Shown here in pieces: positions 13,406-27,824 of a stretch of DNA of 64,000 nucleotides. Made by a program: the position numbers and the translations under genes. Below the pieces are notes generated by a model that had not been told where the DNA came from, did no database searches, and saw only the letters and a program-made list of their open reading frames with translations. Numbering within the stretch: position 1 is the first letter of the stretch; each line of letters opens with the position of its first letter. Source of the stretch: Sphagnum compactum (lineage: Eukaryota > Bryophyta > Sphagnopsida > Sphagnales); NCBI GenBank assembly GCA_965153455.1, contig OZ234497.1:9796001-9860000 (forward strand). Direction: 5' to 3'.

Positions 13406-16400
13406 GTGAGTATGTTTCTTTCCAGGCATGAGAAATGAAACAACTTGATTTCAAAGAAGCTGAAGGGTCAATTACTGTTGTCTGATTTGCTGGAGAAACT
13501 GCACTTCATTATTGAGTTTCACACAATAATTTTGTTGAAGTGAAGTTCTTATGCCAGGATGTTGTTCTCCCGCTGAAGAATCAATGCTTCTTCATTGATT
13601 GTGAAGGAGTGAATTGGTAGTTGAGGATCACTTAACCCATATCCTTCAATGCTCTTTGCAGAACCCAGTGATCTATTGTTGTTGCTTGGTTCCTTTGTTA
13701 TTGTCTCTGTCATTTTTTGGCTTTTTAGCAGATGTTCTGCATCCACATAGTCAAGTGGTGTGCTTAAAGGATATGTTCAGGGTGCAGGAGGCCGGAACCA
13801 CCACCATCTATGTAGGCCTCTCTATGCCTTAGGCTTAGATGCTTGCTTGCACAGGATGAGCTAGAAATGAAGCTTACCCTCACAAGCCTGTTGCAGTTTC
13901 AATAAGGATGGTATTGAATTTTTTAATTAGCTGTGTCTCTTAAGTGCTAGCTAACATGACTTGAGTCTTCCCATTGGTTGTGGAAATGCCAGAGAAATTC
14001 AGGATGCAGATTTTTTGAATAATAGTTAACTTCCCTTAAATTTTTGGGCTGATCATTATGTACTTCTCAACAACCACTGTTGTGAGCGGATGAAGTCATT
14101 GGGTAGTCATGGCAGCTTGTCACTGCTATTCTTGATGAAGGTGATGGTCTGACACTTTGTGACTGACTCTCATGAGGTCATGACTACACAGATTGTTGTG
14201 TTACCTTCAAAGTGTTATTGTGGAGAATTCTCTGCAATCCCATAGATGTGTCTTTTTGGCTTCTCTTCTGTTTCATTGCTTTTGTAGAACCATCTTCTGG
14301 TTGATGAATGTAGTCATAGGGTGCCATTATGGTAGTGTGTTAAGCATTTAAGTGATTGCAGGTCCACAGCTTCAGCCTGCACAACCAGGGGTGTTACCTC
14401 AAACTAAGACACAACAGCCTCCAGCTCATGCTGATCAAGTGTCACCATCATCAGAGCGGCAAAGTTCTTCTCACCCTGGTCCTTCAGCTCAATCTGCCAC
14501 ATTAATGGTAGATGCATCTCCTGCAAGTCACCCGCGGCAACACTCAAACTGGACAGATGATGAGAGAGACTCTGTCCCTGTGTTCCGCCCTCAAGGACAT
14601 GGAGGTTATCCTGAGCACTCGAACCAAGAAGGCCACCTTCAACACCCAATCCGTAGTGGTCGTGATCAATTTGGACTTGCCTGGCCCCCATCCCACAGAA
14701 AAACCCAACCCTCTTTTGCATTAGGACGTGCTGCTTCTCCTAGCTGGGATAATGACCAGAGACACACCACTGTTGGTGGTGATCGAGATAGTGTGAGTGT
14801 GAATAATTCTAGCAACAGGGATGGCAGAATTGGTCATGACAATAATGGCATAAGGGAAGCTGGAAATCGTAACTGGGGAGGTGGCTCTAGTAGGGATTCT
14901 GGGTCGAATGGGCAGGGTGGATTTTTTCGGGCAGGTCATAGGGGGGAGAAAGAGGGAGGGTATGGGCGACTCAGCACTGGTGGCAGAGAGAGCTTTCATG
15001 GCAGGATGGAAAATCCAAATAAGGATCGCTGGCTTAGTCGAGAGGAAGGGTTCAACATGGATGTTAGCCTTAGTTTGGAAAGTGCATCCAACAGAGAGGG
15101 TTTTCTTGGAAGAGAAAGCATGCGTCGACAAGGGGGAGATCATGAAGGGGGATATGGGTCTTTAGGAGATGGAGGACGATCAGAAGGATCAGATTCTAGC
15201 AAGCCTGGTAGTTTTTTGGCTAGAAGGACACCAGTATGGGAGTCTCAGATGAATTTTGGAAGGGAGAATAGTACTTATGGAGGTTATCATGTGGACTTTG
15301 GTGGAATTCATGGCTTGGACAGTTTCTCTCCCGCAGCTGGGGTGGGCATTGAGCCCCCTTTGAGTTCATTTTCTGGGCTGGAGACAAAGGTGTTTCGGAA
15401 AAGGAGAGTGGAAGTGAAGGACAGTGAAATTCGTGATTCAGAGAGGGAGGCATTTGAAGCTGAGCTTGAGAGGGTGCAGAAAGCTCAGGAGCAGGATCGG
15501 GAGAGGAAGATCAAAGAGAAGGAGCGGGCAGTAGAGATTGCACAGAAAGAACTGGAGGAGAATGCCAAGCTTGTCAGAGAGGAAATAGAGAGGAAGGTTT
15601 GTGACTGATGTAGTTTTCTTAGCTTACTCTGGTGTTATGTGTGCTGTTGGCACAGGTACCTTTGTGGCATCTTTGGTGTTTAGCTCCAACTTGTGTGATC
15701 ATCAGAAGGAGTCTTCATGTGATATTCTTGAGCATTGACAGGTATTATTTGTATAAGTCTTGAATATTGCATTGTTGAGTTGATTGTGCAATGCATCAGG
15801 CAAGATTGGAGGAGGAGGCCAAGGAAGCAGCTAAGAGAGCTGAAGAGGAAGCCTTGGAGGCAGCACAGAAGCTGGAGGATGAACGAAAGCTGTGGGAGGA
15901 TAAGAAGCGGCAAGTGCGGCTGGAGGAAGAACGGCGGAAGGAGAATGCTCGGCAGAAGTTGTTGGAGCTGGAAGAGCGAATAGCAAGACGTGAAGCAGAG
16001 AAGTTGAAGGAGGAGGAAGAATCTAGGTACAGTCTCTTTAAGGTCTCGGCAATGTCAAGTATTTGGCTGCTAGAATATTGTGGATTCCTGAAGAGTGTAT
16101 TTCAAATTGATGTGCTGCCATGATTTTGTGTAGTGCTTCATTCATGTTATCTTTATGTTGTATTTTGGATATAGTATGCCACAGCTGGATTTTGTTTTGA
16201 GGGGGCACTCGGAATTGCAATGTGGTGGTATGATTCACCAGGCTGCGTCAGGAGGAAAGATTGGTTTCACTACAACAAGTACAGGAGAAACATGAACTTC
16301 CTGTTGAGGAGGAAGTAGAGAGGAAGGGAGAAGAGAGATTGGTTGACAGCAGTACTGGAGCTGGCCAAGATGGTGATGACCAAGTACCACCATTCCCTTC

Positions 16401-19400
16401 TCGCACAGTTACTTCTCCATCTCTGCCCCAGGGCTCTTTTCAGAAGACATCTTTCAGCTCTCAAGAGCTGCAGACAAGTCCTCAAGTCTCAGGTATCACA
16501 GTTCCTCCATATAGAGGGCATATCAGTACTGTCTCTGAATCATCTCGCAGACCTTCTCTTCCGTGGAGAAGAGAACATACTACAGGTAATGGCAACGAGC
16601 CTGTTCCAGTCCGAAACTTTCCTTCTATTGGAAGGCACAAAAGCAGTGAGTTGCAGGCTTCCATGCCAAGTGATGGTCTCCATAATGCCAGAAGCTATGA
16701 TGATAGAGGAGACAGTTTCTACACAAGAGGCATAAATAGTGTCAGTTTTCCTTTTGAAGGGGGACCCGGAGAGACCTACAAAAAAGAGAGTGATCCACAA
16801 TTGGCTGAACATCAGTGGCTAACTGAAGAACCAGGCTTGCCAAACAAGCGTTTGGCTTCCCTGTCAACCAGCGTGGGTAGTGATGAGAGGGTTTTTCAGA
16901 GCTCTTGGGAAAGAGAGGGTGATTCTCGCTGGAGCAGAGACCGTGATAGTTGGAGGGCTGGAAGAGACATATCAGGGTCATTTGTTTCCCCACCTCAGAC
17001 ACCATCTTATACTCAAGGTTCTGATATGGTGGAGCCTCCTCCTTATGGGCGTTTACGGCATTCCTTAGCTAAGCAACCTCGGGTTCCCCCTCCACCTCTA
17101 CAGCTGATTCCACAGCGGCTCCCTCAAAAATTGTTGGAGCCTTCAGCACCTCCAAGGGCTTCACCTTTACCACAACAATCTGAGGTGAAAACTGACATTG
17201 AATATGTGCCACAGCAGCAAGAGATTGTCGTCGACAAACAGCAGAGTCAAGAGGTCTTAAAAGGTCAAGAAATTGAGAATCTTATTGTTGCTAGAAAGCA
17301 TGCTGATGTTCCACAGGATGAGATGTTGATCCCACAGAGGGTGGATTCAAGTCAACCCAGGAGGGAGTGGCAGAAACCCTTGTCTCAACCTCTCAGGCCA
17401 CAACACTTGTTTGCTCAAGTTCAAGGGTCCCCACTCAAGGAAGTGAAAGAGAAACCAGAATCCTCTTCACACGAAATACACAGTTCTTCATCTGAAGACA
17501 CAGTGCTTCTGAGCACTCAGATGTTGTCTGAAGATAAGTGGGAGGAGAACAATCTGACTGTGTCAACTATTGAGGAGGATCTTGATAAGAAAGACCCAGA
17601 TGTGCTAGGGGAGGACAAAGAGTTTGGCAAAGAAGAGGTTGTGACTGATGTGAGTAAGCTATGTTTTCACTCTGTGAACTTCACTTCTAATGCCCAAGTT
17701 AGAACCGAAATAGGTGTCATTCAAATGCAGGTTGTTTCTATACTAGGGGATGATGTACCTCTTTCTCAATCTTTCGTTGCCAGTCTATTTTATTTAGTTG
17801 GTGGTGACAGAGACCATAAAGAAGTTATTTCAGTAGGCTGAGTTGAGAGCCTAGCATCATGAGATTCTGAGTTGTATATGGGGTTTTTCTAATTCTCTTG
17901 GAATAGGAGGAAGAGGATGACAATGGTCAAGAAGGCGATGAAGAAGGGTATGAAGGCTATGATGAGAATGAAGAAGATGAAGATGACAATGGCAACGATG
18001 GAGGTATACCAACTAAATTTCTTTCTGAGTTGCCAACTCTTCACTGTATAACTATTACTTCCCCATTAGAGATGTAAGGTGTTTTGTCATTCTATTCAGG
18101 ACTTGAGAAGTGGAAGCTGGGAGTCCAGATCATTGCAATTTGCAGCTCCATGTCAATTCTACAAGTAAGGGACTTGCTGTAAGAATTTGCTGGAGTTGTA
18201 AGAATAATCCAATGGACTGTTGTTTGGCAGCCCTCTGACTATTGAGTCCATGACTTGTGTTTTCAGGTGAATATGCAGAGGAGGAAGAGGATAGGGGTCT
18301 TCCTGAACAAGATCTGAGGGCTGATTTTGAAAATCATGAAGCTGTGCACAAGAGAGAGAGTGAAGGACAATCTACTGTGATTGTGCATGAGAAACTGATC
18401 GAAAATGGGTTAAATGACCATGATGTTGGGAGTGAAGAAGTCTTCACCAAGCATTCTTCACAACCTGAGCTTGAAGGGCAGTCAGAGGTAGGTTGCCCTG
18501 CAGGTGACTTTTGGGAAACTTTGTGTAAGGTCTATGTTGATGTTACTGAGTTTCACTGGGCTAGGCAGCTTCACAACCAGGAAGGATGAAGTAGTAGGGA
18601 AGGACAGCAAGGAGAAATTGGTGCTCTATATATATATATGGAGTGCTAGCTCTCTTGGGATCTTGTCTGGTCATGGAGATGATGTTGGCCTACACAAAGA
18701 GGTGTGTCAACTGTACTGTGTTTGTAATGTTAAGTTACACCAGGTAACCAGTACCATCATTCTCAGGTCTAATGGTGTAGAATCTGTGTCCATTTTTACT
18801 ACTGGCAGAGAATGGAAGCTATGGAGATGCTGCAGCTGCAGGAGGGTACCCGAGCACAGAGCTTAACAACAAAGGTGACAGTGTCAACTGGGGAGTCTAA
18901 TGGATCTATTATTAGGCACTCTTCTCCTTCACCGTATCAACAACCTGTCTCATATGTAGCTATTGACAGCCTGCAACCAGACTTTGCTCCGGTTTCCTCC
19001 CCACTGCCTGGCTTGCAGATATTATCTGCAGTTCCTGCACCACTGCAATTTGGGCTTCTTCCAGGCTCTTCTTTGCTGCAGGGATCAGTGCCTGCCATTC
19101 AAATTGGGTCCATCCAGACACCCCTCCATATGCTGCCTCAGATTGGGCCACAGCAACTCATGCATATACCTGCTGTTCAGCCATTGACATTCCAATTTGG
19201 GCAGCTGAGACAGACTGTTGCTATCTCTCAACACCTGCCATCGGTTAGGCAGGTGGCTTCACCTTCAACAGTGGAACTTTGCTGTGACAGTCAGGACTCT
19301 TCCATTGAGCAGCATGATGCATCAGCTGAACTGCAGGTCCAGAATCCCTCAATGCAAGGCAGTGATTTTCTCTTGGTACAACCAATGTCTCTGCGGATGA

Positions 19401-22400
19401 AACAGATGGACCAGTTTGCAGCTGGTGTCAGTAGAACATCAGTTGAATTGACAGCAAGTGAGAAAAGCTCAATTTCTGGAAAACCTGGTCCTCTCCTTGA
19501 GCCTGTTGAAAGAAAATCTGTAGACACTGGTGTTTCTTGCAAGGTCTCAGTCTCTAATCCCAGGAAAGCAAGCTTATCTCATTCTAGAACTAGACCCAGA
19601 GAGGTAGTCTCAGCCTTGAAGAACAATGAGATTTCTTCACCTGGCAGGGCTGCTGTGGGTCCACCCACAGAGCCCAAAGGAGATGGAATGTTATCAGAAC
19701 ATTCCCTCGGTTCTGAAAATTTCTGGCAGAAGTCCATTGGGACAAGAGGTGGAGGAAGTGGAGTGCATGGGGGAGGGATGCTTGGACAGGATCATGTCCG
19801 GAGTATCACCGAAGGATCTCTTGATAATAATAGCACCTCTATTGGTGGCTTAACTCAACATGCAGGTGCCGACGGAGTTGTAGTTCGCACACGACCAAGT
19901 CGCCGAAACAGTTTCCGTCGGTCTGATCAGAGAGCCAGAGTCTCTGTTGGGGCTGTTGAGAATGCTTCTTCTGATGGTAAACCTATTTTTAAGCAGGCAG
20001 TATCTGCAGCAGGATCCAGTGAACCTATATTTTGCACAGTTAGTGGCATCGATGGTAGAGAGAGGTTCAGGATTACAGGAGTGCAAGCACAAGAGAGAAA
20101 TTGTGCAGAAGAGTCAAACCAGACTTCAAAAGTGACAACAGAGGCAAGGTCCCCTCAGCAAAGTGGTCAGAAACTGGAGCGGACAAGCAGTGGTGAAGCT
20201 CTTCAGAAGACTGGTGTGCGGAGCTTAGTTCCTCCAGGGAACAATACTCAGCCTGGAGATGGGGTTCTTGGAAAGTACTCCTCAGAATCAGCAGTCAATC
20301 TACCCTTCAACACTGGTTCAGTCCAGGTCTTTCAGGAGCAAGGTGGGGAGGCGCTGAGTGATGATTTCATTGAGGTGCGGTCAAAACGTCAGATGCTGAA
20401 TGATCGGCGTGATCAGAGGGCGAAGGAAAACAAAGCCAAATCAAAAGACTTGAAGGTAGGGCAAATCAGCTTTCTTGTCACTAATTGTGGTCTCTTATTG
20501 TTGTGCTGTACGTGGTCAATAGTCAATACTGTAATTGTTGCTGTTGACGTTCTTGTACATGCATATGACTGTTGCTGTTGTCCAAGCCAATTCTCAGTTG
20601 TGTGTTGCTCTTCTTTCTCTTCTCTTTAGGGTTGCATTCCTCTTTTTCATGTGTGCTGATTGGTGATTGCTGCTATTTTGTCAGTTCTGAGATATCCATA
20701 ACCTCATTATCATGTCATCTCTCAATTCTCTTGAGGTTTACTTAAATCATAAGTATGGAGAAATTCTCAGTACTTGTGAAGACATCTCTTATTGTTGTCA
20801 ACTTTTGACTTTCCTTATCGTGCTTAGGGCCCTGCCTTACAAGGGAATACTGGTTACACTTTATCATCAATTGCTCCAGTGTAGCTGGCCATGGGATGAT
20901 TGGTTTGAATGTGGTCAGTTTTGTAATTTGTCACAAAGCTGTTAGTTTGTATTCTACTGTCTTGTGTAACAGCTTTTCAACAACTGTCACAAATTCAGAA
21001 ATAAGCTGGAAATGTTTTTGAGACTTCTGGAAACACTGATGCTCTGTCTCTTTTGGGCTAGTTTGGAATCATAGAGTAAAAAGTTTGTCCTTGCATTCAG
21101 CCTTATGATGCATTCTGATGAACTTGTGTGCTGTTTAACTATTCTTCACAATATCAAAAGGCAAAGGAGCAGGCTTCCCAGAAACAGAGGTTCAGTGAAA
21201 AGTTTGCAAAGCAATCAGAGGCAACTTCTGTTTCCCTTTCTGGGAATGGCAGCAAGTCAAGCAGCAGGATTTCGGATGTCTATCCTTCAAGTACAATGAA
21301 TGAAATTGTCAACAGCAATTCGCAGGTTGGGCAACCAGGAACACCACCTCCTGTGGCAATTACAACGCTTCCAATATTGCCAGGAAATTCTCAAGCCCTT
21401 CCCCTTGCTCCTATCGGAACACCAGTGCCTGGATCTTCTGGTAAATGGGCAAAGGTTTTAAAGTAAGCTGTTACTCAACATCACTGCACTTAAATCTTTT
21501 GATGAAATCTAGCTTTATAACTAAACTTACTTTATCAGTCTATGCTAGTTTGTGGACTACCATTTTTAATGAGGCAGAGGCACATAGGACCTCCTTGCAT
21601 GGGACACCATCCAAGCAGGGCCCTGTATCCAGTTGTCCCCTTAAGAGCTGTGATGCACTCTATGATTGATTGGGTGTGCTGTAGGGCAGCTGGATATCTA
21701 ATGTGAATGTTCAGCTGTAAAATGGGTAACCAAGCACTGCTTTTTAGTGGGTGCAACCAGCATGTTTCTGTTAATGAGTGGAACATCATTCCCCTGACAT
21801 TGGATCCAGAGTAGTTTGTTTGTCCTCATATTAGGATCACACACAGCCCTGAAGTGTTGCAAAGTGTGAGGCTCCAAATTAATTGGTCAATATGCCAGTT
21901 TTGTGCTGATTGTCATTACACCTTTACTGTATGAACTTAGGTCATCAGGTGATGCTGAGATGGGTGCATTGCCAGTGCACTGTGACAGCAGCCTTCCTCA
22001 GGATGGTATGTCTGGTGCATCACTTGCTTGGGGCGGAACTCGTTCCAGTCAGCAGGTATAATCTCATATCACAACTCACATGGGACATTTCAAAAGAAAG
22101 AGATATGTTGCATTGTAAGGTGCCTGAAGTAAAAGACTGGTGTATGTGGATCTGCCTTTGGGGCTCTATTCAAGTATGGGAACCAAGCGGAATTGTTTTT
22201 GGATGTTGAGTCCTGGATGTCCTAATTTGTAAGTCTTTGGCAGGTTGTGAGCTTGACTCAAATTCAGCTTGAAGAAGCAATGAAGCCTGGGCGCTTTGAG
22301 GCACCAAGACCTCAGCAGCTTTCAATTGGGGAGCCCAGCAGCATGGTTCTGGACCCAGGGATGCCTGTTCCCTCCATGGCTCGCAAGGACAAATTGTCTT

Positions 22401-25400
22401 CCTCAGCTGCAGGACCAATTGGTTCACTACTTGCTGGAGACAGGATTCAGTTTGGTAAGTGAAAATTCTTTGCATACGGGGGCTATGCAGGACTGTAGCC
22501 TTACTGTGTAGGGCTTCTGAGTGTTGAATTACATGAGTACAGAAACTCAGTAACAGATTTTGTATAATGGTTTGCCCAATGTAAAATTCTATGGAATGTG
22601 GTGTTTTCAGCACCTTGCTCTTATCAAGAGGTGATTGAGAACCATCTTCTTTAGGGAGTCTAAGTGATAGGCATCATCTGCATCTGGTGTCAGCAGAGTG
22701 TGTTGACTACCCTGATTGTAGATATAGATGAAATTGCCTGATAGTCACTGATGTTAGTGATTTAAGGGTTTATTGGACCTTCTGCATGTAACAGGTGCAA
22801 TGACATCACCCCCAACAGCTATCTCCAACAGCCATCCTCATACACCTGCACTTAATACTGTAGTTGGTTCTTCTCTTGGGTCCCGGGGTGAAGCCACTGC
22901 TGATGAAAGTGACATGATGAAGTCAACACATTCATCCCTTCCTCAATTAGATATCCCCTTCACAAATAAAGGTAACTAATTTTGCAGAGATCTGTTCAAA
23001 AGAAATTTACATGAGCATATGTTCTCACACAATGACCAGTCAGGTAACATTTTTTTTGACAGCAGCCAGCTTTGGTACTCACCTTATTTAATCTCTATGA
23101 TGTGACCAGGCTCTTGAGAGTGATGCAAGTGTGTACAGTCTGCAGTCCTGCATATAGTCTCGGTATCCACTATCTAATGGCCACAAACAGAACTTCAGAT
23201 TTTTAAGACCAGGTTTGTTTTTGGCACTTGAGCATTTCACTGTAATAGTGAGGTGGTGCTCATTTGGGATTTGTTTTGGACCAACAGGGAACCTGACAGC
23301 TAAACACACATGTGGAGAGGAGCAGAGGGATCAGGTGGATGGAAGCCTAGATGCAGAGGCTGAGGCAGAAGCTGCAGCCTCTGCAGTAGCAGTTGCTGCA
23401 ATCAGTAGCGATGAATCTGTGGGTAGCACCCACCATGGTGAGCTTTCTTCCCTTTTACTCCAGAAGCATCTCTTTTCTGACAGCAAATAAGGGTTCAGTT
23501 CGTTGTGTGATGGGAGCAATCCAGAATGTCTGATTTGGAATCCTGTGAAGGTTAAAACTGTATTGCTGATCCAGTGTTACCAAAAACACTGTACTCCCTT
23601 CTGAGTACACCTTTTATGACACAACTCAGGGCCAGCAGATGAAGAAGTCAAGAAATATGCTGTGCAACCTTAACCCTAAAATAACCCTAAATTTGCTACC
23701 AGTAATTAGGTACCTGGTCGGCAGGATGTGGTGTGTCAATTCTCAGACACCCCATGTATCAACCTAGGCATATCTAACCTATCTTGTGCTCCAGTGTTTT
23801 TTAACACCACCTTAACAAACTGTCAGATTTTCCATATTTCCAACAATTTCCATAAACCTTCTACTCTGTTTTTGGTGACTATGCAGTGATCAGTGTAAGC
23901 CCTGATTTTGGAGTTCTTCCAAGGTGTATCTGCACCAGAATTATCTGCCTATTGCAGGATGCAGTATTGTCCTCAGTACTGTTTGAAGTTGAAAAGAACC
24001 TCATTTGATCATTGTGGAATTCTATATGTTTGGTTTTGTTGAGTGATTTATTAGAATGTAAGCTAACTGCGGAGCTCCCCAGCTAGAAAGAAATTAATTG
24101 AACTTTTGATCTTCTGATGAGAATTTGTCTCACATGTCATGGGTCTGTGGTCTGGTATGTGGGAAATCTGTCTATCTTTTCCTATCTTGTGTGCGCATTA
24201 ACAGTATTTGGGCTAAGTTTACAACTTTGAATTTCTGCACCTCCTGTCAGTGAGCATCTTTACACTAGCTCATTAGGTTCAATTTCAGCCTGAAATCCCA
24301 ATAGTTCTTGGGGTTTTGATTTTCATTCTGTTCAACTTTAAAATAACAGTTCCACATGTGGGCATGGTACTGCAAGGCATGGGAGTGTCAACCATGATGT
24401 CATCAATGATGCAATCGCCCATGCTGGAGGATGCAATGGCTGCAGGATTTCCCCCAGACCTGTCTGTTGAGCCATCCTCAATGTCCAGACATGGATCTAC
24501 GGGCCAGGGACCCTCAAGTCTCCTTTCAGCCTCAGGGCAGTCACCTTTTGCAGGTCTTGAGATGCTGGGCAGCCAAATGTTTCCCTTTGGATCCAGCAAG
24601 GAGGCATGCTTGGCTCCTCAGGGGATTGGGGACCAGGGGGCTGCATGTGTTGGGTGGCAACCTCAGCATTCGAGTGTAGACTCTCACTATGGAGGCCCTT
24701 CTCCTTCCAGCTATGCTGACCAGTACATAGATTCTGGGGGTGTGCTGCCATCACATATGCTGGTATACACAAACCCCTTTGCACATGGGGGTCAATTTAA
24801 CAAGGTGGGGTTTATGCCAACATATCTTCCATCAGGGAAGCAGCCAGACTGGAAACACACCACAGTCTGGCCCTCAGGCCCTGGTGTTGGCATTAGTGCC
24901 ACTGACAGCTTAGGTGGCATGATGGGGGTTCAACGGGGATCTGGAAACATCCAGCGGATGGCAAGTGGCCCCTCCATTGTGCCTGTTGCACTGCCCACTG
25001 GTTCCTTCAATCTAAATTCCTCAGCTCCATTTCAAGTGAGTTTATGGCACTTTTCATAACTAGAAAGTAATTCTTTTGTAGCCATTCACGAGAACTTCGA
25101 TATGGGCTTGTTGATGTAGCAAATTTCCTTGTCTGTCATTGTTGTTATAAGCTCTTGCCTCACCTGCAGTTGTGTTTGGAATAAGAATCTACCATAACTA
25201 TTCTGTATTGGTTCTGTTTTCAACAAAAGAGAGTATACCTTGGATGTCCATGTATCTGAGTCCAATTGGTATACCTGTTTCCCCTACTTGATTGGCACCC
25301 TGTTCCCTTATCATGTGCCCCTTCTGGATAGAAGGGTGCTATCTGTCAACTTCATGTGGGCATCATGATAATTAGTATCAACTCATGTGCTAGGTAGGAT

Positions 25401-27824
25401 ATCCCATATTTATCCCTAGAACCATATGCAGTTGCATGCTCCATTGAATTAGTATCACAAAGAAGTGCCTTACCAGTTCCGGATGGGAACCAATAGCTAT
25501 CTATCATATTTAGTGACTGAATCCATACCTGGTCAATTGGTTAACCTTAAATGGGAATCCACCAATTGCCATCTAGTGAGTCCAGAAATAGGTTGATGGT
25601 TTTTGCACTTTATTGTCAGTACCTAATTGTCTTCTTTCCTATCTTTTTGTTGAATGTACATATACATTCTGTCTGCTAGTTCATTCAATAATATTTGCAG
25701 CTCAGCTACACCTAGTTTTGCAGATATTTTGTGGGAACAAATTGACGTTCATTGTGCGATGATATCTGCTACTTTTAATTCATTGTGATTTCATTTGGGT
25801 CTGCCATTTGCAATAAGGTCAATAGTTATAGCACGAACTAATCATTTAGTCTCATGTGTTTCCAAGTTATCTTAGCAATAGTCACTGGCAGCTATTTGAC
25901 CTCTGCCTCATCCTAGTTTTTTGTGGACTCATTGACACCAATGAATTTAACTAATTGCTCATGCTGTTCTCCAGATTCCAAATGTGGATTCTTCAATTCA
26001 TTCACAGTGGTTACACAGGCCTGTGCCACTGCACAATGTACCACTATCTGGGCCTCTCATGGACTTCACAATGCAGCAGTCCAGGCAGGGGCCAACAGAC
26101 ATGCTAGACACTGTCAGGGCTTTCAATCTCAATGCCAATTCTAGGCAGGTCAGTGACAGTGGGTTCTCATCTATGGATGCTGCTGCCCAGTTCCCAGATG
26201 AACTTGGTTTGGGGGATACATCCTCTTCAGTAAAGACTGCTGCCTCTCAGTATGGTGGACAACTTGGCACAGGGAGAGGCCCTGTTGGCAACACTGCTCC
26301 ACCTATGTCAACAGCAGTCACAGGTAGTCTACTAACTGGCTTTGGTGGTCCTGTTACCTCATTCTTCATCTGTGAATCTGCAGATCCCTGTTTGTAGATC
26401 ATTTGAGATGGAGTCTGCTAATCAAACAAGAATGTGACTAAAAAACACATGATATTACACAAATGTGGCTCTTTCCTCAGCATGTCTCTTCCTATTGCTA
26501 TTGTTGATACTGCACCCTCTTCTATAAACTGAAGATAGGGTTGCATTTTCCATACAAACCATGGACTGAGTTAGCACAAATTTTTTATGCTAGTTGTAGT
26601 ATTCTGTTTTTGCCCACACTATCTTTGAGTTAGGCCTTGATGTCCTTCCATTTAGCAAGCAGTATCTATTTTCACAGACTCTGAAACCAACATATGGAAT
26701 TTTCTTTTTGATGTTTCAGGAAGAAAGCATTTTTTGTTAGCATGCCAAGTGGCCCTATTATATGGATGATCATAGTATCATCTGCATAGTCTATTTCTCA
26801 GTCCCTGGATAGATTGAAAAGGACTGAAGTTATGAGGTCAAGTTGTGATGTTTAGGGTTGGAGAGTTAAATCACTTGATGCAAAGACATCTTTGCAGATG
26901 ATGACAAAATTTTCAGTGTCAGAAGGCAAAGTAAATAGGGACTCTTAAGCTTGATCAGAATAAAGCATTTGCAGACACTTCCTTTCATGTCCATTACTTG
27001 GCTGTAACATTGTTGTATCTATCTTGGCAAAGGGATGATTATGACTGGGGCTTACCTCATACTTGCATACTTAATTTCATTTGTCTTTTTGGCTTTTCTG
27101 GGTTGGATCATTTGTGTGTAGGTATTGGTAAACTGAGGAGTAAGCGACGCTCATCAAGGGTGAGCCAGGGTGGAAACCCCTCAAGTGGAAATGGAACCAC
27201 AGTAGGGGGCAACTCTGAAGTTTTGAGTGCAATGGGCTCAAAAGGTGGGCAAGTGCCACCCAGCTACCGTGAACGGCAAGTCCAATCCCAACAGCAGGGG
27301 ATGGTTATGGGTATGGGTCAAGCGCAAATTCAGCATTCAGTTGGTATGGGAGATCAGAGGGGTCCACAACAGCACGGCTCACCAAGGTTCGGCTCTGCCA
27401 GCACAAGTTGGTCAGGAGGTCAAGGCCACCGCAAAAGTAGTGGCACTCATGGCCGCCCACCAATGGGAGATCGAGGAACTTCGGGTGAAAAACTGGTCAC
27501 TCCATCATCAAAGTTGAAACAGGTCTTTTTCATCTCACTAGTATATGGGGATCTGATGGCTTAAGCTGGATGAGTCATGATATTTAGAATGCTTAGTGCC
27601 AGAGTTCTGCAAGTTTTGTCAACCCATGTTTTTTGCAAAAGTTCTTTTGTGAAACTAACTTCCATAGTATGGTGCTGTTTGATTTTGGGTGATCTGGAAC
27701 CTTCATTCCTACTGTGGAACAGGTTTATGTGGTGAAGCCATCAGCATCCCCAAGGAGGAACAGTAACATGGGGACAACCATGTTCAATGGTGCAGAAGTA
27801 GGCCAATCAGGAATAGGTCTCTGA
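11450..27824 (+). CDS. Plant PRRC2/BAT2 N-terminal-domain protein, 17 coding exons
   Basis: Exons: 11450-11843, 12974-13405, 14362-15596, 15800-16026, 16242-17649, 17907-18003, 18267-18487, 18809-20455, 21161-21440, 21949-22055, 22244-22454, 22795-22971, 23288-23437, 24350-25035, 25975-26323, 27122-27522, 27723-27824. Phase is kept at every junction, giving 2707 residues. Residues 10-115 match the BAT2_N family, with VNLNRSYG near 14-21 and NLPSLRREHAGNDP at 84-97. RGEDFPTLQAAL follows at 211-222. The rest is mostly disordered: a Gly/Arg/Ser-rich segment, a charged coiled coil (about 620-785), an acidic tract (1233-1264), a basic block near 1860-1887, and a C-terminal part resembling Arabidopsis AT3G50370 as I remember it (SGKQPDWKH). 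Animal PRRC2 proteins act in translation and stress granules; the plant role is inferred. The acceptor at 21161 is the weakest junction. Confidence 0.9.
12445..12695 (+). repeat. Dispersed intron repeat, diverged copy a (PRRC2-type intron 1)
   Basis: This copy shares with the others the ordered words GTCTTCCCATTG-like (here ATCTTCCCATTG), CATAACTACACCCA, GATGAAATCAGTGGG, GGTGATGGTCTAACACTTTG and CTCATAAGG. It lies in the sense orientation of the host gene. The 5' half of the unit is eroded. Confidence 0.65.
13725..14265 (+). repeat. Dispersed intron repeat, near-full copy b (PRRC2-type intron 2)
   Basis: This copy runs from GATGTTCTGCATC through GTGGTGTGCTTAAAGGAT, GGTGCAGGAGGCC, GTAGGCCT, GATGCTTGCTTG, TTACCCTCACAAGC, GTCTTCCCATTG, GTCATGGCAGCTTGTCACT, GGTCTGACACTTTGTGA and TTACCTTCAAAGTG to TCTCTGCAATCCCATAGATG. 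The same order, reverse-complemented, is found in the minus-strand genes. It is sense to its host. No TIRs, poly(A) tail or target duplication were identified. Confidence 0.75.
15380..16345 (+). other. Charged coiled-coil region of the PRRC2-type protein
   Basis: The end of exon 3, all of exon 4 and the start of exon 5 encode a long run of Glu, Arg, Lys, Gln and Ala with heptad-like hydrophobic spacing (for example RAVEIAQKELEENAKL and AREEIERK-like repeats, then LLELEERIARREAEKLKEEE). It is about 165 residues long and interrupted by two short introns. The DNA is purine-rich as a consequence. A coiled-coil role in dimerisation or RNA-granule assembly is inference. Confidence 0.75.

Noticed and set aside
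18257-18866. Possible extra exon between 18487 and 18809
   Set aside because: Exons 7 and 8 already join in phase 0 with good donor and acceptor. The open frame between them overlaps both and shows no conserved motif.
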